Shown piece after piece: positions 41,696 through 50,310 of a DNA stretch of 52,564 nucleotides (positions within the stretch are counted from its first letter, which is position 1; each line of letters begins with the position of its first letter). The DNA lies in NCBI GenBank assembly GCA_027067385.1, contig JAMOVV010000043.1:1-52564 (forward strand), written 5' to 3'. The position numbers were made by a program, and so were the translations under genes. Source of the DNA: Desulfarculaceae bacterium. GTDB taxonomy: Bacteria; Desulfobacterota; Desulfarculia; Desulfarculales; Desulfarculaceae. Below the pieces are notes generated by a model. It did not search any database. It was not told the DNA's origin and worked only from the letters and a program-made list of their open reading frames with translations.

Positions 41696-43023
41696 TACTG
41701 CTCCAACGGTTGGAAGTCAGAGGGCCGGAAGCCATGGTCCTCGCTGTAGTGCTGGCCCATCTTGGAGGCAAAGGACCAGTAGGTGTTCAGGTCCGCCTTC
41801 ATGCCCGCCTTTTGCAGGCCCTGCTCCAGGTCCTTGAGCCTGGGAGGGCAGCCCTTGACCAGCACCTCTTGCTGGATGCGCTGGTCGCCCCGGCGACTCT
41901 TGATCATGCAATTGCCCAGGAGCACCGTGGCCTTGGCCTGGCCGGTGGGGGCCATGGCCTTGCCGGTGAGCACCTCCACCCCGCCGGGGTCGTGGGCCGC
42001 GCAGGCGGCGATGCCCATGATCATCAGCGGGTTGTAGATAAACGAGCAGCCGGTGCATAGGGTGTGGTCGTACTTGGGCAGGATAAAACCCTTGACGTTG
42101 TACTTCTTGAATGCCGCCGGGGTGTAGGGATCGAGCCAGGGCCAGTCCCAGTCCAGGTCCAGACGCACATCCTCCACCAAAGGCCCGCCCACCGTGGGCG
42201 GTGCCGTCAACTCGCGGCCCAGGGCCCGGGCCACCTCGGCCAGGTGTTCCACCTCCGGCAGGTCGGCTCCGAGCACCGCCGCGCCCACCAGGTCGGCGTC
42301 CAGGGCGTCGCGCGCGGCGATGAGCAGGTCGCTGCGCTGGGCCCGGCCGGTGTGGGCCGGTCCCAGGGCCAGGCTGTAGAGCCCGTCGATGAGGGCCAGG
42401 TCCGGGTACAGGGCCAGGGCCTGCAGGGCCACGTGGTGCGAAAGCCGGCCCTCGGCGTCGTGACAGGCCGCTTTGGAGCGCACGTGCAGGCAGCCCTTCA
42501 TATTTTTGAGCGACAGCGATACCCGGGTCTGGTTGTGGGTCTTGAGGGTGGGCAGGCTGATGACAAAGTCCTGCTCCAGGGCGGGCTCGGCGATCTTGAG
42601 CTTGAGGCCGCCGGTCTCCACCTGGCGGAAGGGACCCTGGTTGAGGTCGGCCAGGGTGAGGTCGTAGCGCTGGGCCAGGGCTGGGTAGCCCAGGATATCC
42701 ATGGTGAGATCGGTGGCCAGGCCGGCATCCTGGTTGACCAGGCCGCCGTCACCCACCGTGATTTGGCCGGCCCCGGCGTCTTTGAGCGCCCGGATGAGAC
42801 CCTCCAGCACCAGGGTGGAGGTAACCACGCCGTAGGGAGGGGTTTCCATCTTGGTGGGCAGACCCACCAGGTTGGGCTTGACCAGCACCCTGGCCCCGGC
42901 CGGCAGGTGTTGGAAGCCCTCGCACAACTCCAGGGCGCGGGCCACGGCGGAAAAGATATCGTCGGCGATCTTGACCAGGGCCACCGGCCCGCGTTCGACC
43001 CGAGGGGGATCGGTCGGACTCAT
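41695..43023 (-). CDS. DUF362 domain-containing protein
   Basis: A 442-aa DUF362 protein, with RVLVKPNLVGLPTKM, AGAGQITVGDGG and LKTHNQTRVSLSLKNMKG as family motifs. The C-terminal part has Cys that could hold Fe-S or other metal: CTGCSFIYNPL, AACAAHD, GNCMIK and KGCPP. The reaction is not established. It is the first gene of the DUF362 - radical SAM - queC group, with GGGAG 6 bp before the ATG. Confidence 0.86.
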   Translation of the reverse strand: MSPTDPPRVERGPVALVKIADDIFSAVARALELCEGFQHLPAGARVLVKPNLVGLPTKMETPPYGVVTSTLVLEGLIRALKDAGAGQITVGDGGLVNQDAGLATDLTMDILGYPALAQRYDLTLADLNQGPFRQVETGGLKLKIAEPALEQDFVISLPTLKTHNQTRVSLSLKNMKGCLHVRSKAACHDAEGRLSHHVALQALALYPDLALIDGLYSLALGPAHTGRAQRSDLLIAARDALDADLVGAAVLGADLPEVEHLAEVARALGRELTAPPTVGGPLVEDVRLDLDWDWPWLDPYTPAAFKKYNVKGFILPKYDHTLCTGCSFIYNPLMIMGIAACAAHDPGGVEVLTGKAMAPTGQAKATVLLGNCMIKSRRGDQRIQQEVLVKGCPPRLKDLEQGLQKAGMKADLNTYWSFASKMGQHYSEDHGFRPSDFQPLEQ

Positions 43024-43272
43024 GAACTACTCCCTCTTGCAGATGATAGGCCTTGGGCCTTGTTTTCTATCACGCCCAGCCCAGCGCGACAAGAGCCGGC
43101 GCTTTTGCGGCTGTTGATACGCTTGGTTCACCTGGCGCCGAGATGGCTTCAGACCCTGGCCCGCCGGCACCCGGGCAGTATGGATTTGACTGGCAGGTGT
43201 TGCGCGGCGAGCTGGGATACGGTCACTTGTGGGCGGTCATGGGTCGCCGGCTGGCCTCCAGGGCGCCGGGCC

Positions 43273-43301
43273 TTGACCTGCCCTGGCGGGACGGATATAG
43301 T
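43273..43301 (+). promoter_or_regulatory. Promoter of the ftsB operon
   Basis: TTGACC (43273-43278, 5/6) and TATAGT (43296-43301, 5/6) are 17 bp apart, 42 bp before the ftsB ATG. The gap 43024-43272 has one further feature, a perfect AGGCC-TTG-GGCCT palindrome at 43048-43060 in the leader of the divergent DUF362 gene, and no gene I can support. Confidence 0.7.
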
Positions 43302-43343
43302 AAGTAGTTGAAGTGAGAGGGCTTATCTGGGAGGTGGCCATTG

Positions 43344-43640
43344 ATGACATGGGTTCGCAAGCCCTTGGTGTGGCGCGGCTTGGCCTGGTTGGTGGTGTTG
43401 GTATGCGTGCTGTTTGGCTATCGCGGCCTGTCCAACCTGCTCGAGGCCAAGGCCCAGCTAAACCAGTTGAGGGCCACCAACCAGCGATTGGCGCAGGATA
43501 GCCGCGAACTCTACCGCACCGTGGTAAGGTTACGGTCCGACGCCGGGGCGGTGGAGCGGGCCTGCCGCCGGGATATGGGCATGATACGCCCCGACGAGGT
43601 GGTGTACCAGGCCTCCGCGCCGGCCGCCAAAACCAACTGA
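43344..43640 (+). CDS. ftsB: Cell-division protein FtsB/DivIC family (septum formation initiator)
   Basis: A 98-aa bitopic membrane protein of the divisome that forms a complex with FtsQ and FtsL at the septum. It has one N-terminal helix (about 10-28), then a coiled coil (LEAKAQLNQLRATNQRLAQDSRELYRTVVRLR) and the typical C-terminal ERACRRDMGMIRPDEVVYQ. GGGAGG lies 9 bp before the ATG; TTG 43341 would add one residue. It is the first gene of an operon with a TPR gene and efp. Confidence 0.9.
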   Translation: MTWVRKPLVWRGLAWLVVLVCVLFGYRGLSNLLEAKAQLNQLRATNQRLAQDSRELYRTVVRLRSDAGAVERACRRDMGMIRPDEVVYQASAPAAKTN

Positions 43641-43657
43641 GGGTTCAGGAGGGCGTT

Positions 43658-44179
43658 TTGTTCGACCAATCCATCGGTGAAAACGAGCGGATTTTTTTGG
43701 AGACCTGGGTTGCCGAAAACCCCGGTTCCCGCCAGTTTGTGCGCCTGGCCTGGGCCTACACCCAGGAAGATCGCTGGGACGACGCCATCGCCATACTCCA
43801 GCGGGGCCTGGTGATCAATCCCGGTTTTATCGAGGCGCGCGCCCTCCTGGCCGGCGTATTGGAAAAGCAAGGCGACGCCGACGGCGCCATCGAACAGCTC
43901 CAGCTAGCCGCCCGGGAGCTGCAGGGGCATTACCCCATCTTCGAGGAACTGGCCCGCCTGCAGGACGAGGCCGGGCGCACCTCCCAGGCCCGGCGAGCCG
44001 CGGCCGCGGCCGAGGCCCTGGCCTGGGCCCTGGAGGATGACGAGCCCCCGGCGGCCGAGCCGGTGCCGCCGGTTCCGGAGGCCCGGAAGATGGAGCCCGC
44101 GGCCCGGCAAAAGCTGGTGAGCCGCCTGGACGCCTTGCAACGCGCCGCTAAGCGCCGGTCCCAACGGCTAAGCTCCTAG
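43658..44179 (+). CDS. TPR-repeat protein
   Basis: A 173-aa protein with about three tetratricopeptide repeats (AWAYTQEDRWDDAIAILQRG, LLAGVLEKQGDADGAIEQLQ, ELARLQDEAGRTSQARRA) followed by a Pro-rich linker and a basic C-terminal helix. No signal peptide is seen. It probably mediates protein contacts; partners are not readable. The start codon is TTG at 43658 with AGGAGGG 4 bp upstream. It lies between ftsB and efp on the same strand. Confidence 0.8.
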   Translation: MFDQSIGENERIFLETWVAENPGSRQFVRLAWAYTQEDRWDDAIAILQRGLVINPGFIEARALLAGVLEKQGDADGAIEQLQLAARELQGHYPIFEELARLQDEAGRTSQARRAAAAAEALAWALEDDEPPAAEPVPPVPEARKMEPAARQKLVSRLDALQRAAKRRSQRLSS

Positions 44180-44241
44180 CACCGAGCGGTAGCTGATCCT
44201 TCAACCCACAGTCGATCCACGATCACGAGAGTTTTAAAACT

Positions 44242-44799
44242 ATGTACAGCACAGCGGAGTTTCGCAGGGGGCTCAAGATCGAGCTCAAGGGTAAGCCTTA
44301 CGTCATCGTAGAGTTCCAGCATGTCAAGCCGGGCAAGGGCGGGGCCTTTGTACGCACCAAGCTGAAAAACCTGGCCACCGGCCAGGTGCTGGAGGAGACC
44401 TTCCGCTCCGGCGCCAAGGTGGGCAAACCCGACCTGGAAGAGAAGTTCGTCCAATATATCTACCAAGACGGCGACAGCTACGTGTTCATGGACCAACAGA
44501 CCTTTGAGCAGGTATACATCGCCGCGGAGTACATCGAGGATGTGATCCCCTTTTTGCAGGCCAACGTGGACATGTCGGTGCTCTTTTTCGAGGGTCGTCC
44601 CATCGGGGTGGAGTTGCCTCCCTCGGTGGTGCTGGAGGTGACCAGCACCGAGCCGGGCATCAAAGGCGACACCGCCACCGGGGCCACCAAGGCGGCTACC
44701 CTGGAGACGGGACATGTGGTGCAGGTCCCGTTGTTCATCGAAGAAGGGGAAAAGCTCAAGATCGACACCCGCACCGGGGAGTACATGGAACGTGCCTGA
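44242..44799 (+). CDS. efp: Elongation factor P
   Basis: A 185-aa translation factor that relieves ribosome stalling at consecutive prolines. It has the three OB/KOW-type domains. Lys32, in KPGKGGAF, is at the position modified in other bacteria (E. coli Lys34), so it should depend on a modification enzyme. No EpmA/B-type gene is in the window. The family ending LFIEEGEKLKIDTRTGEYMERA is intact. It overlaps the following gene by 8 bp. Confidence 0.97.
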   Translation: MYSTAEFRRGLKIELKGKPYVIVEFQHVKPGKGGAFVRTKLKNLATGQVLEETFRSGAKVGKPDLEEKFVQYIYQDGDSYVFMDQQTFEQVYIAAEYIEDVIPFLQANVDMSVLFFEGRPIGVELPPSVVLEVTSTEPGIKGDTATGATKAATLETGHVVQVPLFIEEGEKLKIDTRTGEYMERA

Positions 44800-45844
44800 A
44801 TTTAGGCCCAACTTCATGGCCACCGGCATTGGTTCGCTGCCGCACCGCCAACCGGCCGCGGCGGTGACCGACGTATTGTCGCGCCTGGCCGAGATGCCCT
44901 ACTGGCCCCAGTTGCCGGGACGGGACCCGTCCGAGGGCATGAACGCCCAGTACGCCGGGGCCCTGGCCCCGCTGTTGTCGGTGGACCCGGCCGACGGCGA
45001 GGTGCGTGTCAATCCCGGTTTGGACCGCGAATCGGCCCTGGCCGGGTTTTACGAAAGGCTCTGGGGCCAGGCCGATGATTTCGGCCTGAGGTCCGAGTCG
45101 GCCGCCGGTTTTTTTGAGTTTATCGACCAGGTGACCGCCGCGCCGGCCGAGGCCTATCCCTGGGTCAAGGGGCATGTGACCGGCCCGCTCACCCTGGCCG
45201 CCTCGGTGCTGGGCGCCGACGGCAAGGCCGTGCTCTACGACGACGAGGTGGCCGAGGCCGTGGCCCGGGGCCTGGGCGCGGCGGCCGCGGCCCAGGCGGC
45301 CCAGATGGCGCCCTTGGGCCGGTCGGTGATGATTTTTTTTGACGAGCCCTTCCTCTCGGGGTTTGGCTCGGCCTTCACCCCGGTGGCCCGGCAGCGGGTG
45401 GTGGAGCTCTTGGGTTTTGCCCACGAAGAGGCCCGCCAGCGCTGCGACGCGGTGTTGGGGGTGCACTGCTGCGGCAATACCGACTGGGCCATGATCGTGG
45501 AGTCGGGCACCGACGTGCTGAACCTGGACTCGGTGGGCTACGGCCAGCACTTGCTGCTCTACCCCGAGGCCGTCAGAGAGCTCTACGCCCGCGGCTCGGT
45601 GGTGGCTTGGGGCGCGGCGCCCACCGAGCAGTACCAGGGCCACGAGACGCCCCAGGGGCTGTGGGAAGAGCTGCGCGGCCTGCTGGACCAGGTGGCCGCC
45701 CTGGGAGTGGAGCCCGCGGTGATCAAGGCCCAAGGCATGATCACCCCGGCTTGCGGTATGGGCTCGCTCAGCCAAGACGCCGCCCGCGCCATCTTGGACC
45801 TCACCCGCGGCGTGAGCGAGCTGGCCCGGCAGGATTACGGCTAG
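44792..45844 (+). CDS. UROD/MetE-like (cobalamin-independent methionine synthase family) protein
   Basis: A 350-aa protein with the TIM-barrel core of the UROD/MetE superfamily and no N-terminal MetE domain. The zinc-type ligands are GVHCCGNTDW and the Cys in TPACGMGSL, matching the His-Cys...Cys arrangement of MetE C-terminal domains. Core-MetE proteins in anaerobes are thought to transfer a methyl group from a corrinoid or folate donor; the partner is unknown here. GTG 44792 overlaps the efp stop, so it is translationally coupled to efp. A bidirectional terminator follows. Confidence 0.82.
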   Translation: MPEFRPNFMATGIGSLPHRQPAAAVTDVLSRLAEMPYWPQLPGRDPSEGMNAQYAGALAPLLSVDPADGEVRVNPGLDRESALAGFYERLWGQADDFGLRSESAAGFFEFIDQVTAAPAEAYPWVKGHVTGPLTLAASVLGADGKAVLYDDEVAEAVARGLGAAAAAQAAQMAPLGRSVMIFFDEPFLSGFGSAFTPVARQRVVELLGFAHEEARQRCDAVLGVHCCGNTDWAMIVESGTDVLNLDSVGYGQHLLLYPEAVRELYARGSVVAWGAAPTEQYQGHETPQGLWEELRGLLDQVAALGVEPAVIKAQGMITPACGMGSLSQDAARAILDLTRGVSELARQDYG

Positions 45845-45887
45845 GACCGCGTCCGGCTGTGGCCGGCAATCCAGCGACAAACAAACT

Positions 45888-45920
45888 CGCCCCGGCCAAG
45901 CAGGTTGCTCGGCCGGGGCG
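45888..45920. terminator. Bidirectional terminator between the MetE-like and RND genes
   Basis: CGCCCCGGCC and GGCCGGGGCG form a perfect 10-bp stem with inner AGC/GCT pairing. The flank on the minus side is AGTTTGTTTG, so it works best for the RND operon. It lies 43 bp after the MetE-like stop and 26 bp after the RND stop. Confidence 0.7.
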
Positions 45921-45946
45921 AATCATTGTGATGGTTGGGCGGGCGC

Positions 45947-48900
45947 CTAATGCTCTAACGGTTCTTCGCTGGCGCGGGGGGTGTAGCCGAAGCGCATGGC
46001 CACCCGCCGGAACCAGCCGGTGATGTCTTCCAGGATGAGGTAGGCGCAGGGGACTAACAGCAGGGTGATGACCGTGGCGAAGAGCACCCCGAAGCCGAGG
46101 CTCACGGCCATGGGAATCAGGAACTGGGCCTGCAGGCTGCGCTCGGTGATCATGGGGGCCAGGCCGGCGAAGGTGGTGAGCGAGGTGAGGATGATAGCGC
46201 GAAAGCGCATGGGCCCGGCCTGGCGTATGGCTTCCAGGGCCGAGGCCCCTTCTTCGCGCAGGGCGTTGGCCCGGTGGATGAGCACCAGGGAGTCGTTGAC
46301 CACCACCCCGGAGAGCCCCACGATGCCGAACATGCTCAGTAGGGTGAGGTTGAGCCCCATGACCAGGTGGCCCAGGATCGCCCCCACTATGCCGAAGGGA
46401 ATGGCCAGCATGACGATGAACGGCTGGGTGAAGGAGCGGAAGGGCACGGCCAACAGGGCGTAAATGGCGAACATGGCGATGGCGAAGCCCTCGAACACCC
46501 CTGCCATGGACTCGGCCTGCTCGCGCCCCTCGCCCTCCATGGTGTAGCGCAGGCCGGGGTGTTGATCCAGTAGCCGTGGCAGGTAGTCGATCTCCAGCCA
46601 CTTGCGCAGCTCGGCGGCGTTGGCGGTTTTTTCATCCACGTCGGCCATGACCTTCACCACCCGGCGGCGCTGCGACCGGCTGATGGTGGAGTACCCCCGC
46701 TGCAGGCTCACCTCGGCCACCTGACTGAAAGGCAGTTCTTTGCCGTCGGGGGTGCGGATGCGCATGGACTCCAGGCTGCTGAGGCTGTGGCGTTCCTTTT
46801 CCGGAAAGCGCACCAAGACCTTTACCTCGTCCTTGTCGCGTTGCAGGCGAAGGGCCTCGGCTCCGTAAAAGGCATGGCGCACCTGCAGGGCCAGGTCCGA
46901 TAGGGTGAGGCCCAGGGCGCGGGCACTGGGCTTGAGCTTGAGCTGAATCTCTTGCTTGCCGGGCAGGAAGCTGTCACCCACATCGAAGATACCGGGGTGC
47001 TTGCGCAGCTCGGCCTTGAGGGCCTTGGCTGCGGCCGTGAGCTCGGCGTGGTTGTCCGAGGACAAGTCCACCTCGATGGGATTGCCGGCGCTGAACAGGG
47101 TGCCTTGGTAGGTGATCTCCCGGGCGTCAGGCACCGGGCCTACCTTCTGGCGCCACAGCTTCACCAGCTTGGCCGAGCTGATGCCGCGTTTTTCGCTGGG
47201 CAGCACCTCCACGTACATGGTGGCCAAGTGGCCGCCCAACTCGGTGGCACCAGCGTTAGGGCCGTGCCGGCTGCCGATGGCCATGCCCACGATGGTGGCG
47301 GTATATTTAAAAAGGGGCTCGGCGTCTTTACCGCGTTTCTGGTCCAACTCGTGCAGGGCGTCGCGGATGCCCTGCTCCAGCTTTTTTACCACCGCCAAGG
47401 TGTGCTCCACCGGGGTGCCGGTAGGCATAACCACCGCCGCTTGCAGCACGTCGCTATCGACCTTGGGGAACAGGGTGAACTTCATGATACCGCTGGTCCA
47501 GAAGCCCAGGCAGACCAGCAACAGGGCCAGGCCCAGGGCCACGGTGGCGTAGCGCCATTCCAGGCAAAAGTCCAGCAGGCGGCGATAGGGCCCCTGGATC
47601 ACCCACTGGAGTCCGGCGGCCGCCTTGCGCTCCAGCCGGGTGGAGCCGCGGTTGTCGCCAAAGCGCGAGCGGGCCAGGTGGGCCGGCAAGATGAACAGGC
47701 ACTCGGCCAGGGAGGCCAGGAGCACCACGATCACCACCAGCGGGATGTTGCGCATCATCTTGCCCATGGCCCCGCTGGCCAGTAGCAGAGGGTAGAAGGC
47801 CACCACCGTGGTCAGCACGCTGAAGATCACCGGCCGGGCGATCTGCAGGGTTCCCTCCACCGCCGCCTTGAGCGGACTCATTCCCTCTTCCCGCTTGGTG
47901 TACACGCTTTCGCCCACCACGATGGCGTCGTCCACCACGATGCCCAGCACCATGATGAAGGCGAACAGCGAAATCATGTTGATCGACACGTCCATATGGG
48001 GCAGGGCCCAGATGCCGGCCAGGAAGGATATGGGTATCCCCAGGGTGACCCAGAAGGCCAGGCGCAGGTTTAAAAACACCCCCAGGAGCACGGCCACCAG
48101 CACCAGGCCCATGGCCATGTTGCGCAGCAGCAGACGCAGCCGGCTCTTGAGTACTCGGGACCGGTCGCTGTACACGCTGATATGTACGCCGGCCGGCAAC
48201 TGGGGACGTACCTTGGCGATGTATTGCTTTACCTCGGCGGCCACGGTGAGGGCGTTTTGGTCGGCCACCCGGGAGACCTGGATCACCGCGGCCGGCTTGC
48301 CGTTGAAGCGGGCGTAGACATCGGTGTCGGCGAACCCGTCGCGCAGGGTGGCGATCTGGCCCAGGGTGACCACCGTGCCGTCGGGGCGGGTCAGTACCGC
48401 GATGTCCTTGTACTCGTCGGCGTGGTAGCGGCGGCCCTTGGTGCGCACCAGTATCTCGCCGCCGCTGGTCTTCACCGAGCCGGCCGGCAGGTCCAGGCTG
48501 GCGCTGCTCACCAGCTTGGCCACCTTGCCCAGGGTGAGTCCATACTTGCGCAGGGTGGCCTCGGATATCTCGATGTGAATCTCTTCGGGGCGGGGGCCCG
48601 AGAGATCGGCCACGGTCACATCGGGCAGGTCGGTTATCTCGTCGCGGATTCGCTCGGAGATACGCTTGATGGTTATCTCGGGCACATCGCCGTAGATGGC
48701 CACGCTGATCACGCGCGACTTGCGCGTGAGCTGGCTCACGATGGGTTTCTCAGCCTCCTCGGGCAGGGTGGTTATGCGGTCCACCTCGGCCTTTACATCG
48801 TCGAGTACTTCCTTTACGTCAAAGCCATCATCCACCTCGATGGTGACAGTGCCGTAGTTTTCCCGCGCGGTGGACTCCAGGGTGCGGATACCGGTGATAC

Positions 48901-49120
48901 CGGCAACGGCTTCCTCCACGTGGCGCAGGATACCTTCTTCCACCTCGGCCGGCGAGGCCCCGGGATAGACGATGGTCACCTGGATGACGTCCATCTCCAG
49001 CTCGGGGAATATCTCGATCTTGATGGTCAGGGCGGTGACGATGCCACCGATGACCAGGAGAAACATCAAGAGGTTTGCGGCCACGTGATTGTCGGCAAAC
49101 CATGCCAGCAGATTTTTCAC
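45947..49120 (-). CDS. RND efflux pump, inner-membrane transporter (HAE1-like)
   Basis: A 1057-aa proton-driven RND transporter with twelve TMs and two large periplasmic loops. The TM4 acidic pair is in LGIVVDDAIVVGES. The matching TM10 segment is GLSGVVVNDSLVLIHRAN, with Asn/Asp where AcrB has its functional Lys, a pattern found in other RND subgroups. The length fits the family. Its substrates cannot be read; multidrug or lipophilic compounds are typical. It overlaps the adaptor gene by 4 bp and is the last gene of the operon. Confidence 0.95.
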   Translation of the reverse strand: MKNLLAWFADNHVAANLLMFLLVIGGIVTALTIKIEIFPELEMDVIQVTIVYPGASPAEVEEGILRHVEEAVAGITGIRTLESTARENYGTVTIEVDDGFDVKEVLDDVKAEVDRITTLPEEAEKPIVSQLTRKSRVISVAIYGDVPEITIKRISERIRDEITDLPDVTVADLSGPRPEEIHIEISEATLRKYGLTLGKVAKLVSSASLDLPAGSVKTSGGEILVRTKGRRYHADEYKDIAVLTRPDGTVVTLGQIATLRDGFADTDVYARFNGKPAAVIQVSRVADQNALTVAAEVKQYIAKVRPQLPAGVHISVYSDRSRVLKSRLRLLLRNMAMGLVLVAVLLGVFLNLRLAFWVTLGIPISFLAGIWALPHMDVSINMISLFAFIMVLGIVVDDAIVVGESVYTKREEGMSPLKAAVEGTLQIARPVIFSVLTTVVAFYPLLLASGAMGKMMRNIPLVVIVVLLASLAECLFILPAHLARSRFGDNRGSTRLERKAAAGLQWVIQGPYRRLLDFCLEWRYATVALGLALLLVCLGFWTSGIMKFTLFPKVDSDVLQAAVVMPTGTPVEHTLAVVKKLEQGIRDALHELDQKRGKDAEPLFKYTATIVGMAIGSRHGPNAGATELGGHLATMYVEVLPSEKRGISSAKLVKLWRQKVGPVPDAREITYQGTLFSAGNPIEVDLSSDNHAELTAAAKALKAELRKHPGIFDVGDSFLPGKQEIQLKLKPSARALGLTLSDLALQVRHAFYGAEALRLQRDKDEVKVLVRFPEKERHSLSSLESMRIRTPDGKELPFSQVAEVSLQRGYSTISRSQRRRVVKVMADVDEKTANAAELRKWLEIDYLPRLLDQHPGLRYTMEGEGREQAESMAGVFEGFAIAMFAIYALLAVPFRSFTQPFIVMLAIPFGIVGAILGHLVMGLNLTLLSMFGIVGLSGVVVNDSLVLIHRANALREEGASALEAIRQAGPMRFRAIILTSLTTFAGLAPMITERSLQAQFLIPMAVSLGFGVLFATVITLLLVPCAYLILEDITGWFRRVAMRFGYTPRASEEPLEH

Positions 49121-50304
49121 GACTTGGTCTCCTCGACCGCCGGCAGGGGCCGCACCCGCATGCCGTCGGTGGCTTCACCCAGGGGCGAGACCACCACCAG
49201 GTCACCGTTTTTCAGCCCACCGGTGATCAGCACCTGCTCCTGTTGGAACCGCGACACCTTGACCCGGCGTAAACGCAAGGTTCCGCCATGGTCCACCACC
49301 CAGACCACGCCGCCCTGGCGCAGGGCGGTCCGGGGCAGGAGGCTAACGCCGGGCACCGAGCGTCCCAGGATATCCACCTGGGCGAAGACGCCCACCGCCA
49401 GCGGCGGGCGGCGTTGGTAGGGGTGCTCCACCCGCACCACCACCGGCACCAGCCGGGTGCGCTGATCCACCTTGCCCTGGGCCCGCACCACCCGGGCGTC
49501 GAAGGCCTGCCGCTGGCCGGCGAACTCTACCACCACCTTGGCCGGGGAGCCCTGGGCGCCCTCGCTGGTGAGACCGGGCACCTTGATCCAGGCCAGGTCG
49601 CGGTCCTCCAAGTGCACCACGATCTCGACCGCGTCAGTGCCAAAGACCTCGGCTACACGTTCGCCCACCCGCAGGTATTGCCCCAGGTCGGCCAGCTTGG
49701 CGGCCACCCGGCCGTTGTAAGGGGCCTTCACCTCGGTGCGTTGCAGCTTGAGCTTGGCCACCTTGAGATTGGCCCGGGCCGCGGCCAAGGCGGCCAAGGC
49801 CGAGGCGAGCTGTGGCTTCTTGGCCACTAATGGTGGCGGCTGGGAGCCGGCCCGGCGGTCGTGGGCGGTGAGGCGCCGCCACTCCTCTTGGGCTGCCTTG
49901 GCCTCCTCGCGCCGCAGCTTGACCGTGGTTTCAGCCTCCTTCACCCGGGCCCGGGCCTGGGTGATGGCCAGTTGGTAGTCGCTGGGGTCGATCTTCAAAA
50001 GTATCTGGCCGGCGCTAAAGCGGCCGCCGTTGACCAACGATGGCGAGACCCAGACTACCGGTCCGGCTACCTGGGTGGCCAGGTAGGACTGGCGCATGGG
50101 CGCCACGGTGCCTTCACCGTTTACCCTGACCTGCCGGGTGGCCGTCACCACTTGCACCACTCGTACTGCCGGGAAGGTGGTGCGGGGCTTTTTGCGGGCC
50201 ATGGGTTTGCGGCTGGTGGACATGACCACGAAGATGGCCAGGCCCAGGATCAACAGGCCCAGGGCCCAGGCGAATTGTTTAAGCCTTTTGGGTTTGGACA
50301 ACAT
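49117..50304 (-). CDS. RND efflux periplasmic adaptor subunit
   Basis: A 395-aa membrane-fusion protein with an N-terminal membrane anchor (about 12-28, LGLLILGLAIFVVMS), a lipoyl-type hairpin domain, a long coiled coil (RARVKEAETTVKLRREEAKAAQEEW) and beta-barrel segments (LRVGERVAEVFG). It links the inner-membrane pump to the outer-membrane channel. It is the middle gene of the tripartite pump operon, 6 bp after the channel gene. Confidence 0.95.
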   Translation of the reverse strand: MLSKPKRLKQFAWALGLLILGLAIFVVMSTSRKPMARKKPRTTFPAVRVVQVVTATRQVRVNGEGTVAPMRQSYLATQVAGPVVWVSPSLVNGGRFSAGQILLKIDPSDYQLAITQARARVKEAETTVKLRREEAKAAQEEWRRLTAHDRRAGSQPPPLVAKKPQLASALAALAAARANLKVAKLKLQRTEVKAPYNGRVAAKLADLGQYLRVGERVAEVFGTDAVEIVVHLEDRDLAWIKVPGLTSEGAQGSPAKVVVEFAGQRQAFDARVVRAQGKVDQRTRLVPVVVRVEHPYQRRPPLAVGVFAQVDILGRSVPGVSLLPRTALRQGGVVWVVDHGGTLRLRRVKVSRFQQEQVLITGGLKNGDLVVVSPLGEATDGMRVRPLPAVEETKS

Positions 50305-50310
50305 GGCTAC

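Noticed and set aside
43053-43307. 84-aa frame upstream of ftsB
   Set aside because: It runs through the ftsB promoter, has no Shine-Dalgarno sequence and no family resemblance.
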